Shown in pieces: positions 1 through 12,097 of a stretch of 64,000 nt of DNA. The translations under genes were made by a program, and so were the position numbers. The DNA is taken from positions 33,568,195-33,632,194 of the forward strand of contig ML660772.1 in assembly GCA_007570785.1 (NCBI GenBank). Reading direction: 5' to 3'. The notes beneath the pieces were generated by a model that did not search any database, had not been told where the DNA came from, and saw only the letters and a list, made by a program, of their open reading frames with translations. The DNA is from Antilocapra americana. Taxonomy: Eukaryota; Chordata; Mammalia; Artiodactyla; Antilocapridae. Positions within the stretch are counted from its first letter, which is position 1. Each line of letters begins with the position of its first letter.

Positions 1-430
1 TTCTTAGCTTAATTCCTAGATACTTATAGGGTTTTTTGTTTGTTGGCTTGTTTTTCTTTTGTTGTTTCTGTAAAGAATTCAGTTCTTGCATATTTGCTAG
101 TTGCTTACTGTTGCCTTATAGAACTTCACTGAATTTAATATGGTTTATCATGTATACATCTTGCTAAATTCTTAGTTTTTCAGACTGTATAGTCTCTTAG
201 ATTTCCCCTGGAATATTCAATTATGTATCCATCTCAAAAATGTTTCTTCCTTTCCAGGACTCAGACATGTTTTTTTCTTTTTGGTGTTCATTGCCTTTGC
301 CAGCATAATGTCATGTAAGAGGGTAAAGGTGGGCATTCTTTCCTTGGTCCTGACCAAATGGGAGCACTTCTGCAGGACTGACTTTTAATTTTGATAAATG
401 TATTCTATCAGATTAAGGAAGTTCTCTTCT
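1..430 (-). mobile_element. Old L1 fragment, ORF2 region, antisense
   Basis: Read on the + strand it resembles reverse-complemented L1 ORF2, with phrases such as tgggcattctttccttg and ttctattcctaagttt in the expected order. It is heavily diverged and cut by the window edge. Confidence 0.5.
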
Positions 431-989
431 ATTCCTAAGTTTCCATAAATGGTTTATTTTAAAATAAAAAAATATGGAAAAGATTTTCTTCAGAATTTAA
501 AGTGAAATTAAAAATAAAACAATACAACACATTGTCTTATCCAGCTTTGATGCTTGAATTCATTGTTCCTTTCCTTTTGTCTCAAAAGGCAATTGAGTAG
601 TTTATCATTATCAGGGATACTCAGATAATATCGCAGTGTCCGTGGCACCCAAAAAATAGGACCTGGGACTTAGCTGTTGAATGAGTTTTGAATTACCTTT
701 TGCAGGTTTTCAACTTAAATTTACTTAAAGAAAATAGAAGCACTATTTTTTCCTCTTCTTTTTATGCCCCTTATGTAAAGTTACTTTTGATGACCCCTTC
801 CCATTTTCTCTTTTAGTAATCATGCTTTCTTTGTATTCATATTTATTTGTGTGTCCCCCCCACCCCCTGTTAAAATCATGGATGAAATCCAAGAAAGTCT
901 GTTACCGATTGGATTTTGGTTATTTTCAAATACTCATTTTTTTTTAACTGGATAAATATGTCCTGTTTTTCTTTTTTTTTTTTACTTAG
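1..989 (+). other. MDFIC: Upstream MDFIC intron (3' part)
   Basis: Intronic sequence leading to the acceptor at 988-989, because the exon at 990 begins inside a codon. Bases 1-430 look like an old antisense L1. Bases 431-950 hold nothing I recognise. The polypyrimidine tract is almost pure T at about 966-983. Confidence 0.85.
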
Positions 990-1262
990 CCCAACCTCAG
1001 CGCTTGCCTCAGCTTCAGACTGCAGCACAGGAAAGTGAGGAGGAAATAAGCAAGATAAAGAACGGCCACCCAAGTCTGAGCAATGGCAATGGAATCCACC
1101 ACGGGGCCAAGCACGTATCTGCAGAGAATCGAAGACTTTCAGCACCCGTTTCTCAAAAAATGCATAGAAAAATTCACTCCAGCTTGTCTGTAAACAGTGA
1201 CATCAGTAAGAAGAGTAAAGTAAATGCTGTCTTTTCCCAGAAGACGGGCTCTTCACCTGAAG
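990..1262 (+). CDS. MDFIC: MDFIC penultimate coding exon
   Basis: This 273-base exon encodes 90 whole codons plus a split codon at each end. The first two bases (cc) finish a codon begun in the previous exon, and the last base (g) starts the Asp codon completed at 31650. The reading begins QPQRLPQLQ and ends KTGSSPE, and I recognise it as the middle of MDFIC, a transcriptional modulator of the I-mfa family. The segment is hydrophilic and rich in Ser, Lys and Asn, with no membrane segment, and looks disordered; it precedes the Cys-rich domain. Family knowledge: MDFIC binds transcription factors and cyclin T1 and has been reported as an auxiliary subunit of PIEZO channels. Acceptor: a long T-rich tract ending in ttacttag at 982-989. 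Donor: gaag|gtaagt, a near-perfect consensus. The open frame continues only seven codons past the donor before a TGA at 1283-1285, as expected for intron. Confidence 0.95.
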
Positions 1263-3464
1263 GTAAGTGTGATGCACATGCATGATTTACTTGACCAGAT
1301 GTAGAATCATATTCACTAAGAATTATTTGATTGAGCAAATGTATGAAGAATGCTGCTTTGCCTCCAAACAGGAATTTTGGTAAAATGCAACTTCCCCAAA
1401 GGAAAGCCCAGGCTATAACGGAAGCATTGGCAGCTGACATCCTGCTTTTAGATCGTCTCTGGAGTGAACAGTCATAACTTTAAATATAGCTGCTATACTT
1501 CTTTTTAAACCACATTTAAAAATATGAATACCATATTTTCGTGGACTATGATTGTATGTATTTTTTCAGTCCCTGATTGAGTATGTAAATCATCTCCAAT
1601 TCAGAGATACCTGCTTATGTTTTTGTCTTGGAGTTCAGTTTTTAAGTAGGCAAAACTAAAGCAAAAATCTGGTAATTTTCATGGTCTTGCCAGGAAAAGG
1701 GCTAGGTGAACTCTGTTGCTTGGCTGACTAGCATCTTCCAGTTACCAGTGCTGTCAAAGGCAGCGCCCTGCACCCAACTCTGCCTGTTGCAAGCTCATGG
1801 TGGCCTGGCCTCTAGATCCTCCCTTAGAGGCACTGTGCTGTGTTCTCTGACCTCTCAAGAATTAGCAGTTACCTCATTAATGAAATGCTATGAAGCAGGA
1901 AAAGTTTTCCTTTATTATAACACAAGCCCATCTGATGGCATTGAGTTTATAACCTACAAACTCGTTTTATAAAAATGACTTGTGAATTTATCTTTAAAAA
2001 GTCACTTTCCCTCAAGTTCAAGGTCCCAAATTTCTTTCAGCATATATCCATGTTCCTCTGCTTTTTCTCTTCTCCTTTTAGCAGTTCATTGGCATCAAAA
2101 ACTCAAATTTTATACACACACACATATTTTTTCTTTTCACCTTTCTGTTTAAATTATCTTGAAATCTTAAATAAAGGATATTCTGGGGATGCTTCTGTGA
2201 AGTTGGCCATGCTTATTCATCGAGATAAATTGAGTTGTAAATAGGAAATTGTATCGAGATTTACTAGTCATGAGTGGGAGAAAGGATATTACATTTTGGC
2301 TACAGGTGTCTCAAACTTGGCTGAGGTAAAGTGTTAGGTTGATCAAATGATATGATAATAAATGGTCTGCATAGTTCCAGGTCAGTGACACTACTTTCCA
2401 AACTAATTAGATTGAAAAGGACATGATTGACACTTTAAAATGAGTTTGACATGTAAGCTGCATGGTCATCTCTGAAGCATAGGTAGGCTGTTAACTAAAC
2501 TGTCTCTCTAAGGAGTTGAGAAGGCAATGCAATTTTCTTTAGAGGATCTTTGCTTCTAGGTGATTGGGTGAAATAATTGAATGCAATTGAAATCTACTTG
2601 TTTTATACATTTGACTTTTCCTATTGTGCTCCTAACCTCTAATTTTCCATTCGATATTTACTGATTTTAAAGAATGGTAATATTGCATGGCAAGCCGACT
2701 TGAAATAGCTTTTGGAGTCTCATATTTTTTTATTTGCTTATTTTTTAATACCATATCTGAATTTATTTCTAATGGAAGAATGCAGCTTTGTAAGTAACAT
2801 ATGAAGGAAGAGGAAAACGAATAGTACGTAAATGAAATAAAATTCTGCTCTCCCTCCCTCTCTCCTCTTCCTGCTTTTTCCCTTTCATGTTCCTCTTCCC
2901 CTCTCACCCACACATCCTTATGGCTGCTGTGGATAAAGGTGTGGATAAGGGAAGTCCCTTGTAATCCTTCTCTTATCACAAAATCTGTTCCATACTGGAT
3001 TAGGGGGATGAGGAACAGCAAACACCAATGGAATTGTCTAAGTATATTGTACAATGTCCTGCCCACTTATTTCACTGCTTTGCTATACAGTTTAACCTGA
3101 TAGTACATTTCTTTGTGATTACTTGAATTAAAAGATGAAAATTCCATTGTCCTATTTCATATTTTCTCAAAGATAGACATTGCCCTGCTTTGTGCTGCTA
3201 TTTAAGGTTGTATCCTCAAATTTTGTTGTTTCTTCGGCCTTCAGTTTTGAAGGTAAGTTTGTTCCTGGGACTGCTTTTTTTTTTCTTTTAAAGAAAATGC
3301 TTTGGATTAGAAACTGAAAAAGAAGTTAGGTTCAGTTCCAAGATTCTGTGGTGCTCGCTTGATAGCAGAGCTGCTTTGTCCTCAGAGCAGGTCTTTTGCT
3401 GTATAGAATATGTGAATCATGGTGAATAGAAATCTAATGTCTCTGGAACAAAACAATGGCAGAA

Positions 3465-4062
3465 ATTTAAAAAATTTGTTTATTGACATATAATTGATTT
3501 ACAGTGTTGTATTAGTTTCAGGTGTACAGCAAAGAGAGTCAAACATATACATATTCTTTTTTATATTGTTATCTGTTGTAGGGCATTACACCATATTGAG
3601 TATAGTTCTGTGTGCTATATAGAGTAGGTCCTATTACCTGTTTTTATATAGGTAATATAAACATATAGGTGCATATGTTGATTCCAATTTCCTAATTTAT
3701 CCTTTCCCCACTGCCTTGCCACTTTCATAAGTTTGTTTTCAAAGTCTGTGAGTATATTTCTAGTCGGTAAAAAAAGTTCATTTCTATCATTTTCTTAGCT
3801 TCCACATAATAAACAATATCATGATAGTTGTTTTTCTTTTTTTGACTGACTTCACTTTGTGTGAGAATCTCTAGGTCCATTTATGTTTCTGTGAATACCA
3901 TAAATTCATTCTTTTTATAGCATTATTTCATTATTTTTTATTGCTGAGTAATAGTCCTTTGTATATATGTACAGCATCATCTTTATCCATTCATCATCTG
4001 CCAATACACACGGAGGTTGCTTCCAAGTCTTGGCTAGAGTAAATAGTTTTGTTAAACAGAGA
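3465..4062 (-). mobile_element. L1 3' end, antisense
   Basis: Reverse-complemented L1 3' end: the ttgacatataattgattt start, the blocks around gctatatagagtaggtcc, and ttgctgagtaatagtc near 3942 (the complement of the usual ORF2 C-terminal region) appear in the expected order. Diverged, 5' truncated, with no intact coding. Confidence 0.8.
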
Positions 4063-4654
4063 CAGCATTTGGAATTCTGGAGGCCTATATGTGAGAACAG
4101 GTCTAGAAGAGGCCTGATTTGTGATACTATTAAAAATGGATAGAAATTATTTAAAAAAAAATTGTAAGTTTACATTATCAATGCCTATTCTTACAGCAAA
4201 ATGAGCAAACAAGTAGCAAAATGGTATTTTCTGAAAACCACAAAAAAAACCTAACCTTGCCTGGCAATGTGCCTTTTTAATGGATAAACAGTGTTTGTGG
4301 TTATGATTTTTATATTGCATGTAAACAACAGTGATAACCAGAGAGGAATTTTTCTGGTGCAGATGATGAAATTAAGTGTATAACTATTTCATAGTGTTTC
4401 ATTAAGGGCTGCTTTGCTGACAGAGTTTGGAAAACACTGCTATGATGTGAGCCCATTGCTTATACAGGGGTAAGGATTGACTTAGCCTCGCAATTGCATT
4501 GGTGAGTTGGTAACATCTTTTCACCTGTCTTTAATGTGGATTATTTAAGGCCTCAGGACAAATAGACATGGGTTCCATCAGATTTCTCTTTTTAAGTTAT
4601 GAAGATTTATACCATAGACTATTCTATGTATTAATCTACATAACTTTTCTACCT

Positions 4655-4845
4655 GCACATGAAGTCATTTAATTCTCCCAACAGCACTGTAATTCTATGA
4701 ACTATATGTAGTTATTTATAACTGTATCTAGTTATAAATGAGAAAACTGAGGCACACAGACATTAAGTGAACACACCAAACTCAATTAGTGCATGATAGA
4801 AATGAGACTCAAACCTAGATCATTCTGGCTCTGTGGTCTGTCCTC
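4655..4845 (-). mobile_element. MIR SINE
   Basis: The + strand reads as the complement of MIR: tcatttaattctcccaaca, then gagaaaactgaggcacacag and acattaagtgaacacacc, ending with a diverged gactcaaacctag block. Confidence 0.75.
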
Positions 4846-5632
4846 GACACCACTGTCTAATTTTGCCTGAAGTTCTCTGAGGAAAAGGTATCTCACTGAC
4901 CTTTCCAGCATCACATGGGATGTTGATATCTTTCCAGCTGTGGGCCGCGCAAGGATCTTGTGATTAGTATACATTTGCCTTCTTTAAACTCTTCCAACTA
5001 AAATTTTAAAAACAATTTTCACACCTATGTTCTGTGTCATTTTCCTTCCCTGCTAGACTGTAAATTCCTGAAGAAGCTTGACGGGGCCTGAGTCGAATAG
5101 GTTTTTTCAAAAATTTACAGTTGTGCCCAGTACAATAGCTTCATTGTTTTCCCCGAGTTAATAAGTGATGCAATGTTTTATTCCAAACCACCTCCATGAA
5201 ACTAGCACAGGAAAGTAAAATATGTTCTTTTAAAAAGTTTCCTTTATGCAATAGAAAAAAACTCATGTGGGAAAATACTGTACATTTTATTTGAATATTA
5301 TTAGTATATTCCTACTTGTTTGTATAATTAAATATTCATACATATATTACTTCAATTTCTTGACTGCGTCACCCAGGTAGAGATTTTTTTAAGACACGTT
5401 TAAGATTCTTCACCTTTGAAATAATTATAGTATATTTTAGTATCATATAATACTCAAATTGCTAAGAGCTTTCATTAGACTCTAAGATAATTTTTCCTTA
5501 TCATAGGACTAGTAAATCCTAACACATGTGTGCCAATTATTATGATTTTGTAAAAACTAAGTTTCAACAAAGATACTTGGAGGAGATGTTTATGCTTTTT
5601 ATTGATAGTTGCTATTTAACATATTTCATAAT

Positions 5633-5845
5633 GGGCTTCTCTTGTGGCTCAAATGGTTAAAAAAAAAATAGAAAAAAATCTGCCTGCAGTGTAGGAGACC
5701 CAGGTTCAATCCCTGGATTGTGGGAAGATCCCCTGGAGAAGGACATGGCAACCCACTCCAGTATCCTTGCCTGGAAAATACTATAGACAAAGGAGCCTGA
5801 CAGGCTACTGTCCATCGGGTCGCAAAGAGCTGGATGTGACTAACA
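5633..5845 (+). mobile_element. Bov-tA SINE
   Basis: Starts with the tRNA-derived gggcttctcttgtggctc and runs through ggttcaatccctgg, gatcccctggagaagg, caacccactccagtatcc and gggtcgcaaagagctgga. An A-rich expansion sits inside the tRNA-like head at about 5659-5679. No clear target-site duplication was found. Confidence 0.93.
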
Positions 5846-5997
5846 CTTTAATACTGAAACATAGATTAAGTACTTACCCAGAAATTGCATATCTAGTCCC
5901 AGCAGTTCATTGAACATAACTGCTGAACAAGAGAGTCAGGAACATCACATGCATGGCAGTCCTGAGGATCGGTCTTGTTTTTAATCAGAGAGGCCTC

Positions 5998-6215
5998 ACA
6001 GCCTAGCAGTCAGAGCACAGGCTCTAGAACCAGTTCAAACCTTGGCTTTACCAGCGGCCCATGACGTGTCCTTGAGTAGGTCACTTAACCTCTTTGTACC
6101 TCAGTGGCTTACTGTAAAATAGGGATATAATTAGTCACCTGTATCATAGGATGGTTGGAAGAGCATTTGAGGGGATATTGCGTTCAGTTTGAGTTATGAC
6201 AGAGCCTGGCCTGGA
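5998..6215 (+). mobile_element. MIR SINE
   Basis: Shows the MIR order in direct orientation: gcagtcagagcacaggctct, cttggctttacca, ggtcacttaacctctttg, tacctcagt, taaaatagggatataat, then a diverged 3' end with gacagagcctggc. Confidence 0.85.
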
Positions 6216-7229
6216 TGAAGTACTTGGATGCTGTTATCATCGTGAGGGAGCACACAGGGAAGGAAGGGTCAGCAGTGTCAGCTTTCCAGACAAGGCAGTG
6301 CCTGGAGGGAGACCTGAAGGCCAAGAGAAGGTAAGGGAGTTGAAAGAGGCATTCAAAAAGACTGAAGGGGGCTTGTGAAATAGGGGTTTTGTTCAGAGAA
6401 CCATTAAGTACTTTGCCCCTGAGGAGTCACATTAGGAGAGGTAAGACTGGAAGGGATCAGTCCATAGGCAGCCTGGGAAGCCCTGTTGTTCTAAGGTAGC
6501 CAGACACTTATGATTTCTCTGAAGGGTATCATTTTATGCCCACTGTGTATTTTTCTGAAACATTATATTTCTTTCTCTCCATGATACAGAAATTCCATAG
6601 TTGCAATTATGTAAAACCAGAATACTGCGGCAGAGTAAGCATCTGTACCCTGATCACCTTTATGATCTTTTTGTATTTTAGTAATGAACTATTACCATAG
6701 ATAAAATGAATTAGTTATAGACTTGGTGAACTGGGGATGCTAACAAATTCTTCAGGAAAGCTTTGGGCATATAAGGATGGACTTCAGCCCAGTCTTCTCC
6801 CATTTTACTGGTACCCTCTGCTTGACTTTAGCCTCTTGACTTCTTACCTTTATGACGCTTCTCTGTCTTGTGTTTAGACTCTTCTTTCTCCCCTTTTCAG
6901 TGTATTGCCCCCTGCATCGTATCATGAGTAGCAGGAGGACAGCCATGACTCCGGGAGGCAGTCTGGGTGGGGCACAAAGGCTTCAGAGGAGATGTACACA
7001 TGGAGCAGGTCAGTTTGAAAAGCCCACTAGGTGATTCAAATAGGTTCCACCCCCTCCTTCCTTGAGAATCACTGGTAAAAATATCTTTCCTTGACCTCAC
7101 CACTTCCCTTTCTCTCCTCCTCATCTGCAAACCCCGACTGAACTTCTTGCACTTGAAATTGTGCCTTCAACTGCAAGCACACACATTTAATGACAACTGA
7201 CTGACTAACTTCGCCTTCTTGACCTCTCC

Positions 7230-7465
7230 ATAATTTTTTTAAGAACTCAAGCCTCATCTCCCGGTGCCCCAATTCTGGGCTGATTACTCTTCTTTTGGGT
7301 CCCCACAATATCTTCCAAACACAAAATGAGACTGGAGATTAACTCTTTCTGCACTAAAATGTAATCTCACTGAAGACAAAGATTTGGTTTTATCCACTTT
7401 TTAGCTTCAAGCCAAGAGCCTAGTACCTGACTTGGCATAACTATTTAGTAAATGATGAACCAAGT
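7230..7465 (+). mobile_element. L2 LINE 3' end
   Basis: The block aatctcactgaagacaaaga, then gagcctagtacctgacttgg and tagtaaatgatgaaccaa, follows the order of the L2 3' end (gene-end phrases on last-activity, size and location are diverged). Only the 3' terminal region is recognisable. Confidence 0.5.
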
Positions 7466-8779
7466 AAGGGATGTAAATTGTAGAACATAGGTGCTTACTC
7501 TTCAGCACTTCACAGACATCATAGTTGATATCTCAGAAATCACTGCAATCCTCAAGGGAGATGATATGGGGAGATTGAAGGGAGTGCAAATATTTGAGCT
7601 AAAAGAGGTCAAAAAAAAAAAAAAAAACACCTTCTAGAAGTACCAGTACTTTAGTGGAAGGATAATAATATGACTTCATGATCTGACTATAACTTTATAA
7701 TCTGAGCCTCCAGAAACAACTTTTCTGTGACTTTGGCAAGATATATTGCTGTGTTCCTCAAAATACTTAATTTGCTTGGATGATGTTTTGTTTTGTTTTC
7801 TCAGGCACAGTGCCTTCCATTCCATGTCAGGATAATTGTGTGGGAGAAAGGTTTAGAATTCTGCTTTCTGATGCAATGTTTGCCAGTCCATTAGAAAATG
7901 GGATTTTAATAATTTTCTTTTCTCAGCCAGCAAGCTAATTGAAACAGTAATACAAAGAGAAGGGTGTGTGAATATGTGTGTGTAGAGAACAGGTATGATC
8001 AGAGTTGACTATGTCAAAGTATAAATCTTGTTTATTTACTTGAAATATTAAATCAACTGCTCTTAAAAAATTTTAAAAATTGTCAGATTATAAGTGGTGT
8101 TACTTTAGGGCTGAAAGTAAATATTTAAATACACTTCTTTTTGAGTTTAGAAAAATAGGTTAACTTTGTAGGCTCTGATCTATAGTAAGTTCTATCCATC
8201 CATTTGATGAAAAGCAAAGATTTTACAAGGTTCTAAAGTATATAATTTGAGATTTGAAACAGAAACACCTCAAAATCTCAGACCACTTCTTTTATACTAG
8301 TTGACACCTGAAAGAAGAGATAGACAGCTATCCACTGTGTATGGACTCCACCTTTGGTGTTTGGTTTTGTACACAAGCTTAGGCCACTGCTCTAAGAATT
8401 TGAGTTAGCTTAGCAGTCACACAGGAGGCGGGTGAGGAGGAAAGAAAACAATGGAGATACAGATAGATTGGCCAGGAAGCACTGGGGTGTGGGGTAGCTG
8501 AGTGAAGAGGCTGTTTAGAGCTTAGTGGAAAGAATAATAGGCTAAGTGGAAAGAAGAATTGAATGAATAACCTAATAACCCTATTAATGTACCAGGTGAA
8601 ACAGTAGCAGGTAAGTGCAGCAGCCAGGCTTATCCTGGATTATAGTCCATTTTCACCCTCAAGAGTCATGCTCTGTGTGGGCAGGGAAGGTTTTCTTTAG
8701 GGTTTCAGGATTGCATCTTGCATCGAGGAGTCCTAGCCCAGAACTAGAGTAGCAGTCAGATTAATGCATTTTAATCAGG

Positions 8780-9610
8780 ACTGTCATTCATTGTCTAGTT
8801 CAGTTAGTTCAGAAAGGGAACTGAAATTTAGGAAATCATGAAGAATAGCTGAATATAGTTTGAGGCTGACCAGGAGATGAATTTTAGACCTGTTCAGTTT
8901 AAAATAATGACATACAACCCAAGAACACTTGGAAATATATAACTGGAACTTCAGAGAAGGAATTACAAGCAAGCACACTAATTTCTGTTAGTTCTCTTAG
9001 AGGAGATATTTGAAACCATGCATCTGGGTGGGATTTCTTAAGTAGAGATTTAAGAGCAAAGGTCAGAGGGCTGAGAACTGAGTGACTCAGGGATCACTGG
9101 AGGCCAGCCAGCTTGGTGGAATGGGAGTGTGGGTTTAGCTTGAGCACTGGGGAGACGATTGCCATAGAAAGTTCAGACTTTTCTCTAAAAGTGATGTCAG
9201 AGTGTGGCTAGGGCACTGATAAGATAGCCTAGGGGAGAGGTCAGAAAGCAAAAAGAAGAGGAAGATGATCTGGCCAAGAGGAGTTGATAAGAAAGATGAG
9301 AGAAGAAACAAACTGGAGAGGGTGGTGTCCTGGATACCAGGGAATAAATGCTCTGAGTCAAGGGAGAAGCTTGTGACACCTCAGTCGGATGAGAAGTGAA
9401 ATGAGTCTATTGAATTTAACAATATGGATGTCATCTGGTGGCCTAATTAAGAGCCATTTTTGTAGAGAAGTCTGAATGATATGGGTTGTGGAATGTGATA
9501 AAACACACTAATAACAATAGCTCTAGAAAGGCCAGTGTCCAAAGAGGAAAAGGATTTAGATGGAAAGGATCCAGACGAGAGGGAAAGTTTGAAGATTTAA
9601 GAAGGTAATA
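8780..9610 (-). mobile_element. L2 LINE fragment, antisense
   Basis: The + strand matches the complement of the L2 interior: a block near gtggtgtcctggataccag (9325) and the block tttaacaatatggatgtcat (9415) occur in L2 antisense order, also seen in the better preserved copy at 11.0-12.6 kb. Heavily diverged; the limits are approximate. Confidence 0.5.
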
Positions 9611-9812
9611 ATGATAACCTTATTGACAAGCCAGCATATCATTTCTTTAGCCTTTAGATCTAAAGTTTGGATTATGTAAATACACATCCATTATCAAATC
9701 GTGAGAATTGAGCAACCAGAGAAGGATTTACTGAATTGTTAATATAGGTGACTCCACTCTTCATGGGAGTATCATCGATAATTGCTTTTTAATCATGTCT
9801 TCATACCAAGTT

Positions 9813-10027
9813 GGGCTTTCCTGGTGGCTCAGACGGTAAAGCATCTGCCTGCAATGCGGGACACCCAGGTTTGATCCCTGGGTTGGGAAGATCCCCTGGA
9901 GAAGGAAACGGCAACCCACTCCAGTATCCTTGCCTGGAAAATCCCATGGACAGAGGACCCTGGTAGACTACAGTTAATGGGGTTGCAAAGAGTCAGACAT
10001 GACTGAGCAACTTTACTTTCCTTCACT
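9813..10027 (+). mobile_element. Bov-tA SINE with 13-base target-site duplication
   Basis: Complete Bov-tA from gggctttcctggtggctc through ggtttgatccctgggttgg and gatcccctggagaagg to agagtcagacatgactgagc. Flanked by perfect 13-base direct repeats ttcataccaagtt at 9800-9812 and 10028-10040, proving insertion by target-primed reverse transcription. Confidence 0.96.
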
Positions 10028-10325
10028 TTCATACCAAGTTATTCCATTAAAGTTACTCAAAAAGCATCTAACTCAAGTCCCCACTCCTCCTTCATTCCAG
10101 AAGTATTAATTGCATTTAAATGAAACACAGTGACCCAACAGACATTTATGAATCTGAGTTCCAAATTCCTGATTTGTGTTTGGACCACAAGTTAATGGAA
10201 ATCGATAGCTTCTTATAATTTAGATTGATAAGGCCCTTAATTAAATTTATTTATTTTTTCCCTTAATTGAATTTAATTGTAACTTTTACACATACTATAG
10301 GACAGGAAATAGAACATAAACAAGT

Positions 10326-10515
10326 GAGTGAAAGTCACCCAGTCATATCTGACTGTTTGTGACCCCATGGTCTATACAATCCATGGAATTCTCTAGGCCA
10401 GAATAATGGAGTGGGTAGCTGTTGCCTTCTCCAGGGGATCTTCCCAACCCAGGGATCGAACCCAGGTCTCCTACACTGCAGGTCATCTTTCCCAACTGAG
10501 CTATCAGGGGAAACC
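10326..10515 (-). mobile_element. Bov-tA SINE, antisense
   Basis: The + strand reads ctccaggggatcttcccaac, gggatcgaacccaggtctcc and ctgagctatcagggg, the complement of the tRNA-derived head. Flanked by aaacaagt at 10318-10325 and 10516-10523. Confidence 0.93.
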
Positions 10516-10639
10516 AAACAAGTAAACACACAGCTAAAGAGAAGAAAAGTGTGGGAAAGATGAGTAAGGAAATTACTGCAGAATCCAGTAGCTTAACTTT
10601 AAAATGTATTTAAAGTAAATTTGTGTTTTAATGTGGTCT

Positions 10640-10856
10640 GGTAGTGGTGCTTTAGTTGTTATAAGTCATGTCCTACTCTTTGGGACCCCCCTGGACTGTA
10701 GCCCCCCCAGCCTCCTCTGTTCATGGGATTTCCCAGGCAAGAATACTGGAATGGGTTTCTATTTCCTTCTCCAGGGGATCCTCCAACCCAGGGATCGAAC
10801 CTGGGTCTTCTGTATTGCAGGCAGATTCTTTACTGACTGACCTACCACAGAGGACC
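10640..10856 (-). mobile_element. Bov-tA SINE, antisense
   Basis: Complement of Bov-tA, with tccaggggatcctccaaccc and ggcagattctttactgactg. Flanked by ttaatgtggtct (10628-10639) and ttaatgtggcct (10857-10868), a 12-base duplication with one mismatch. It is the third SINE within about 1 kb. Confidence 0.93.
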
Positions 10857-11706
10857 TTAATGTGGCCTACTCTTCACTGAATTACTATCACAAGCAAAGG
10901 CTCTAAAAGTTAAGATCAAAATTCCAACTTCTATAAATTAATTGTGATCGTCTCTTACACAGATCACTTTTGGTTTGTGGGCTTTTTTGAGAATCTAATA
11001 ACAGCTGTGATTCACAGGTTTCTAAGGTGGTAACAAACACCTGTTAGGTCTCTTTTTATTCGTGAAGGTAAAGAAGACCCCAGATACCTTCAGGTATCTT
11101 ATTCAAAAATGAAATATCTCTAAGGGCATAGATTATGGAGGGGACTAATGAACCATTTTAAGGATTTTGAATTTTGTTTGAGTGAGGTAGGAAGCCAGTG
11201 ACAGGATTTGAGCCGATGACGGACATGATCTGACTCACCATTTTTAAGCATCACCTGTCTGTCATGGTGAGTGCAGACTATAGGTACACTGTGGCCAAAG
11301 AAGGAGGGCCTGGGGGCCTGCTGTGTGACTCTTGCAGTAATTCAGATGAGAGATGACAGGGTTGGATCAGAGTGGTAATAGAAAGTAGTGTTGTATATGA
11401 ATGTATTTTGCAGGCAGAGTAAGATTGATTGAAGGGTGATATTTCAGTGTGAGAGAAAGACAAGGGTTAAGGATGACTCTAGGTTATTTGGTCCGAGCAG
11501 TTGAATGTATGGAGTTACCAGTAATAGAGGTGGGAAGAACAGGGTTTGGTTTTGAACAATTTGAGATGCCCATTTTCTTTCCAAGTGGTGCAGTGAAATA
11601 AGCAGTTGGGTAGAGGAGTTTGAAGGTGAGAGGAAAGATCTGCACCCTGAGATGTTTTGTGAGTCATCAGAGTACAGAATGTTCAGTGGATGGGATCTCC
11701 TGGGAT

Positions 11707-12097
11707 TGTGGTTCTCAATCCCAGCACTTGGGTATCTGAAGTAAGAACTTCTGGACAAAGGAAGTACAATGCGAAATATCTCTCTGGGCATACACCCCAG
11801 AGAACCTAACTCAAGTGGAGTGGGACCAAGGCATCGACAGCCTTTGGAACAGGGGTCCCCAACCTCCAGGATATAATGCCTAATAATTTGAGGTGAAAAT
11901 GATGTAATAATAACAGAAATAAAGTGCACAATAAATTTAACATGCTGGAATCACCCTGAAACCACCTCCCCACACACACCAGTCCATGGAAAAACTGTCT
12001 TCCACGAAACCAGTCTCTGGTGCCAAAAAGGTTAGTGACTACTGCTATAGAAGTTCTCCACAAGACTCTAACATGCATGCAGGGTTAAGAACTATTG
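11707..12097. mobile_element. MER5A-type hAT MITE, split by a second DNA transposon
   Basis: The left part (11707-11849) begins tgtggttctcaatcc and the right part (12045-12097) ends gggttaagaactattg, the terminal inverted repeats of MER5A-like hAT elements. Candidate 8-base target duplications cctgggat (11699-11706) and cttgggaa (12098-12105) match at 6 of 8 positions, in keeping with an old insertion. Confidence 0.7.
11850..12044. mobile_element. hAT-like non-autonomous DNA transposon nested in MER5A
   Basis: Starts caggggtccccaacc and ends ggttagtgactactg, imperfect terminal inverted repeats (11 of 15 paired). Flanked by ctttggaa (11842-11849) and ctatagaa (12045-12052), 6 of 8 matching, the 8-base duplication length of hAT elements. 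Inside, gaaaccagtctctggtgcc is typical of a known mammalian hAT family that I cannot name with certainty. Confidence 0.75.

Noticed and set aside
2632..3066. 144-codon open frame on the minus strand
   Set aside because: No recognisable domain, low-complexity Glu/Arg-rich middle (complement of a CT-rich tract), inside the MDFIC intron.
9813..10027. tRNA gene
   Set aside because: The tRNA-like A and B box region belongs to the head of Bov-tA; no functional cloverleaf was seen here or in the other SINE copies.
11444..11929. 161-codon open frame on the minus strand
   Set aside because: Falls in antisense L2 and MER5A-type DNA; the minus strand is L2 sense but the product matches no intact L2 domain.
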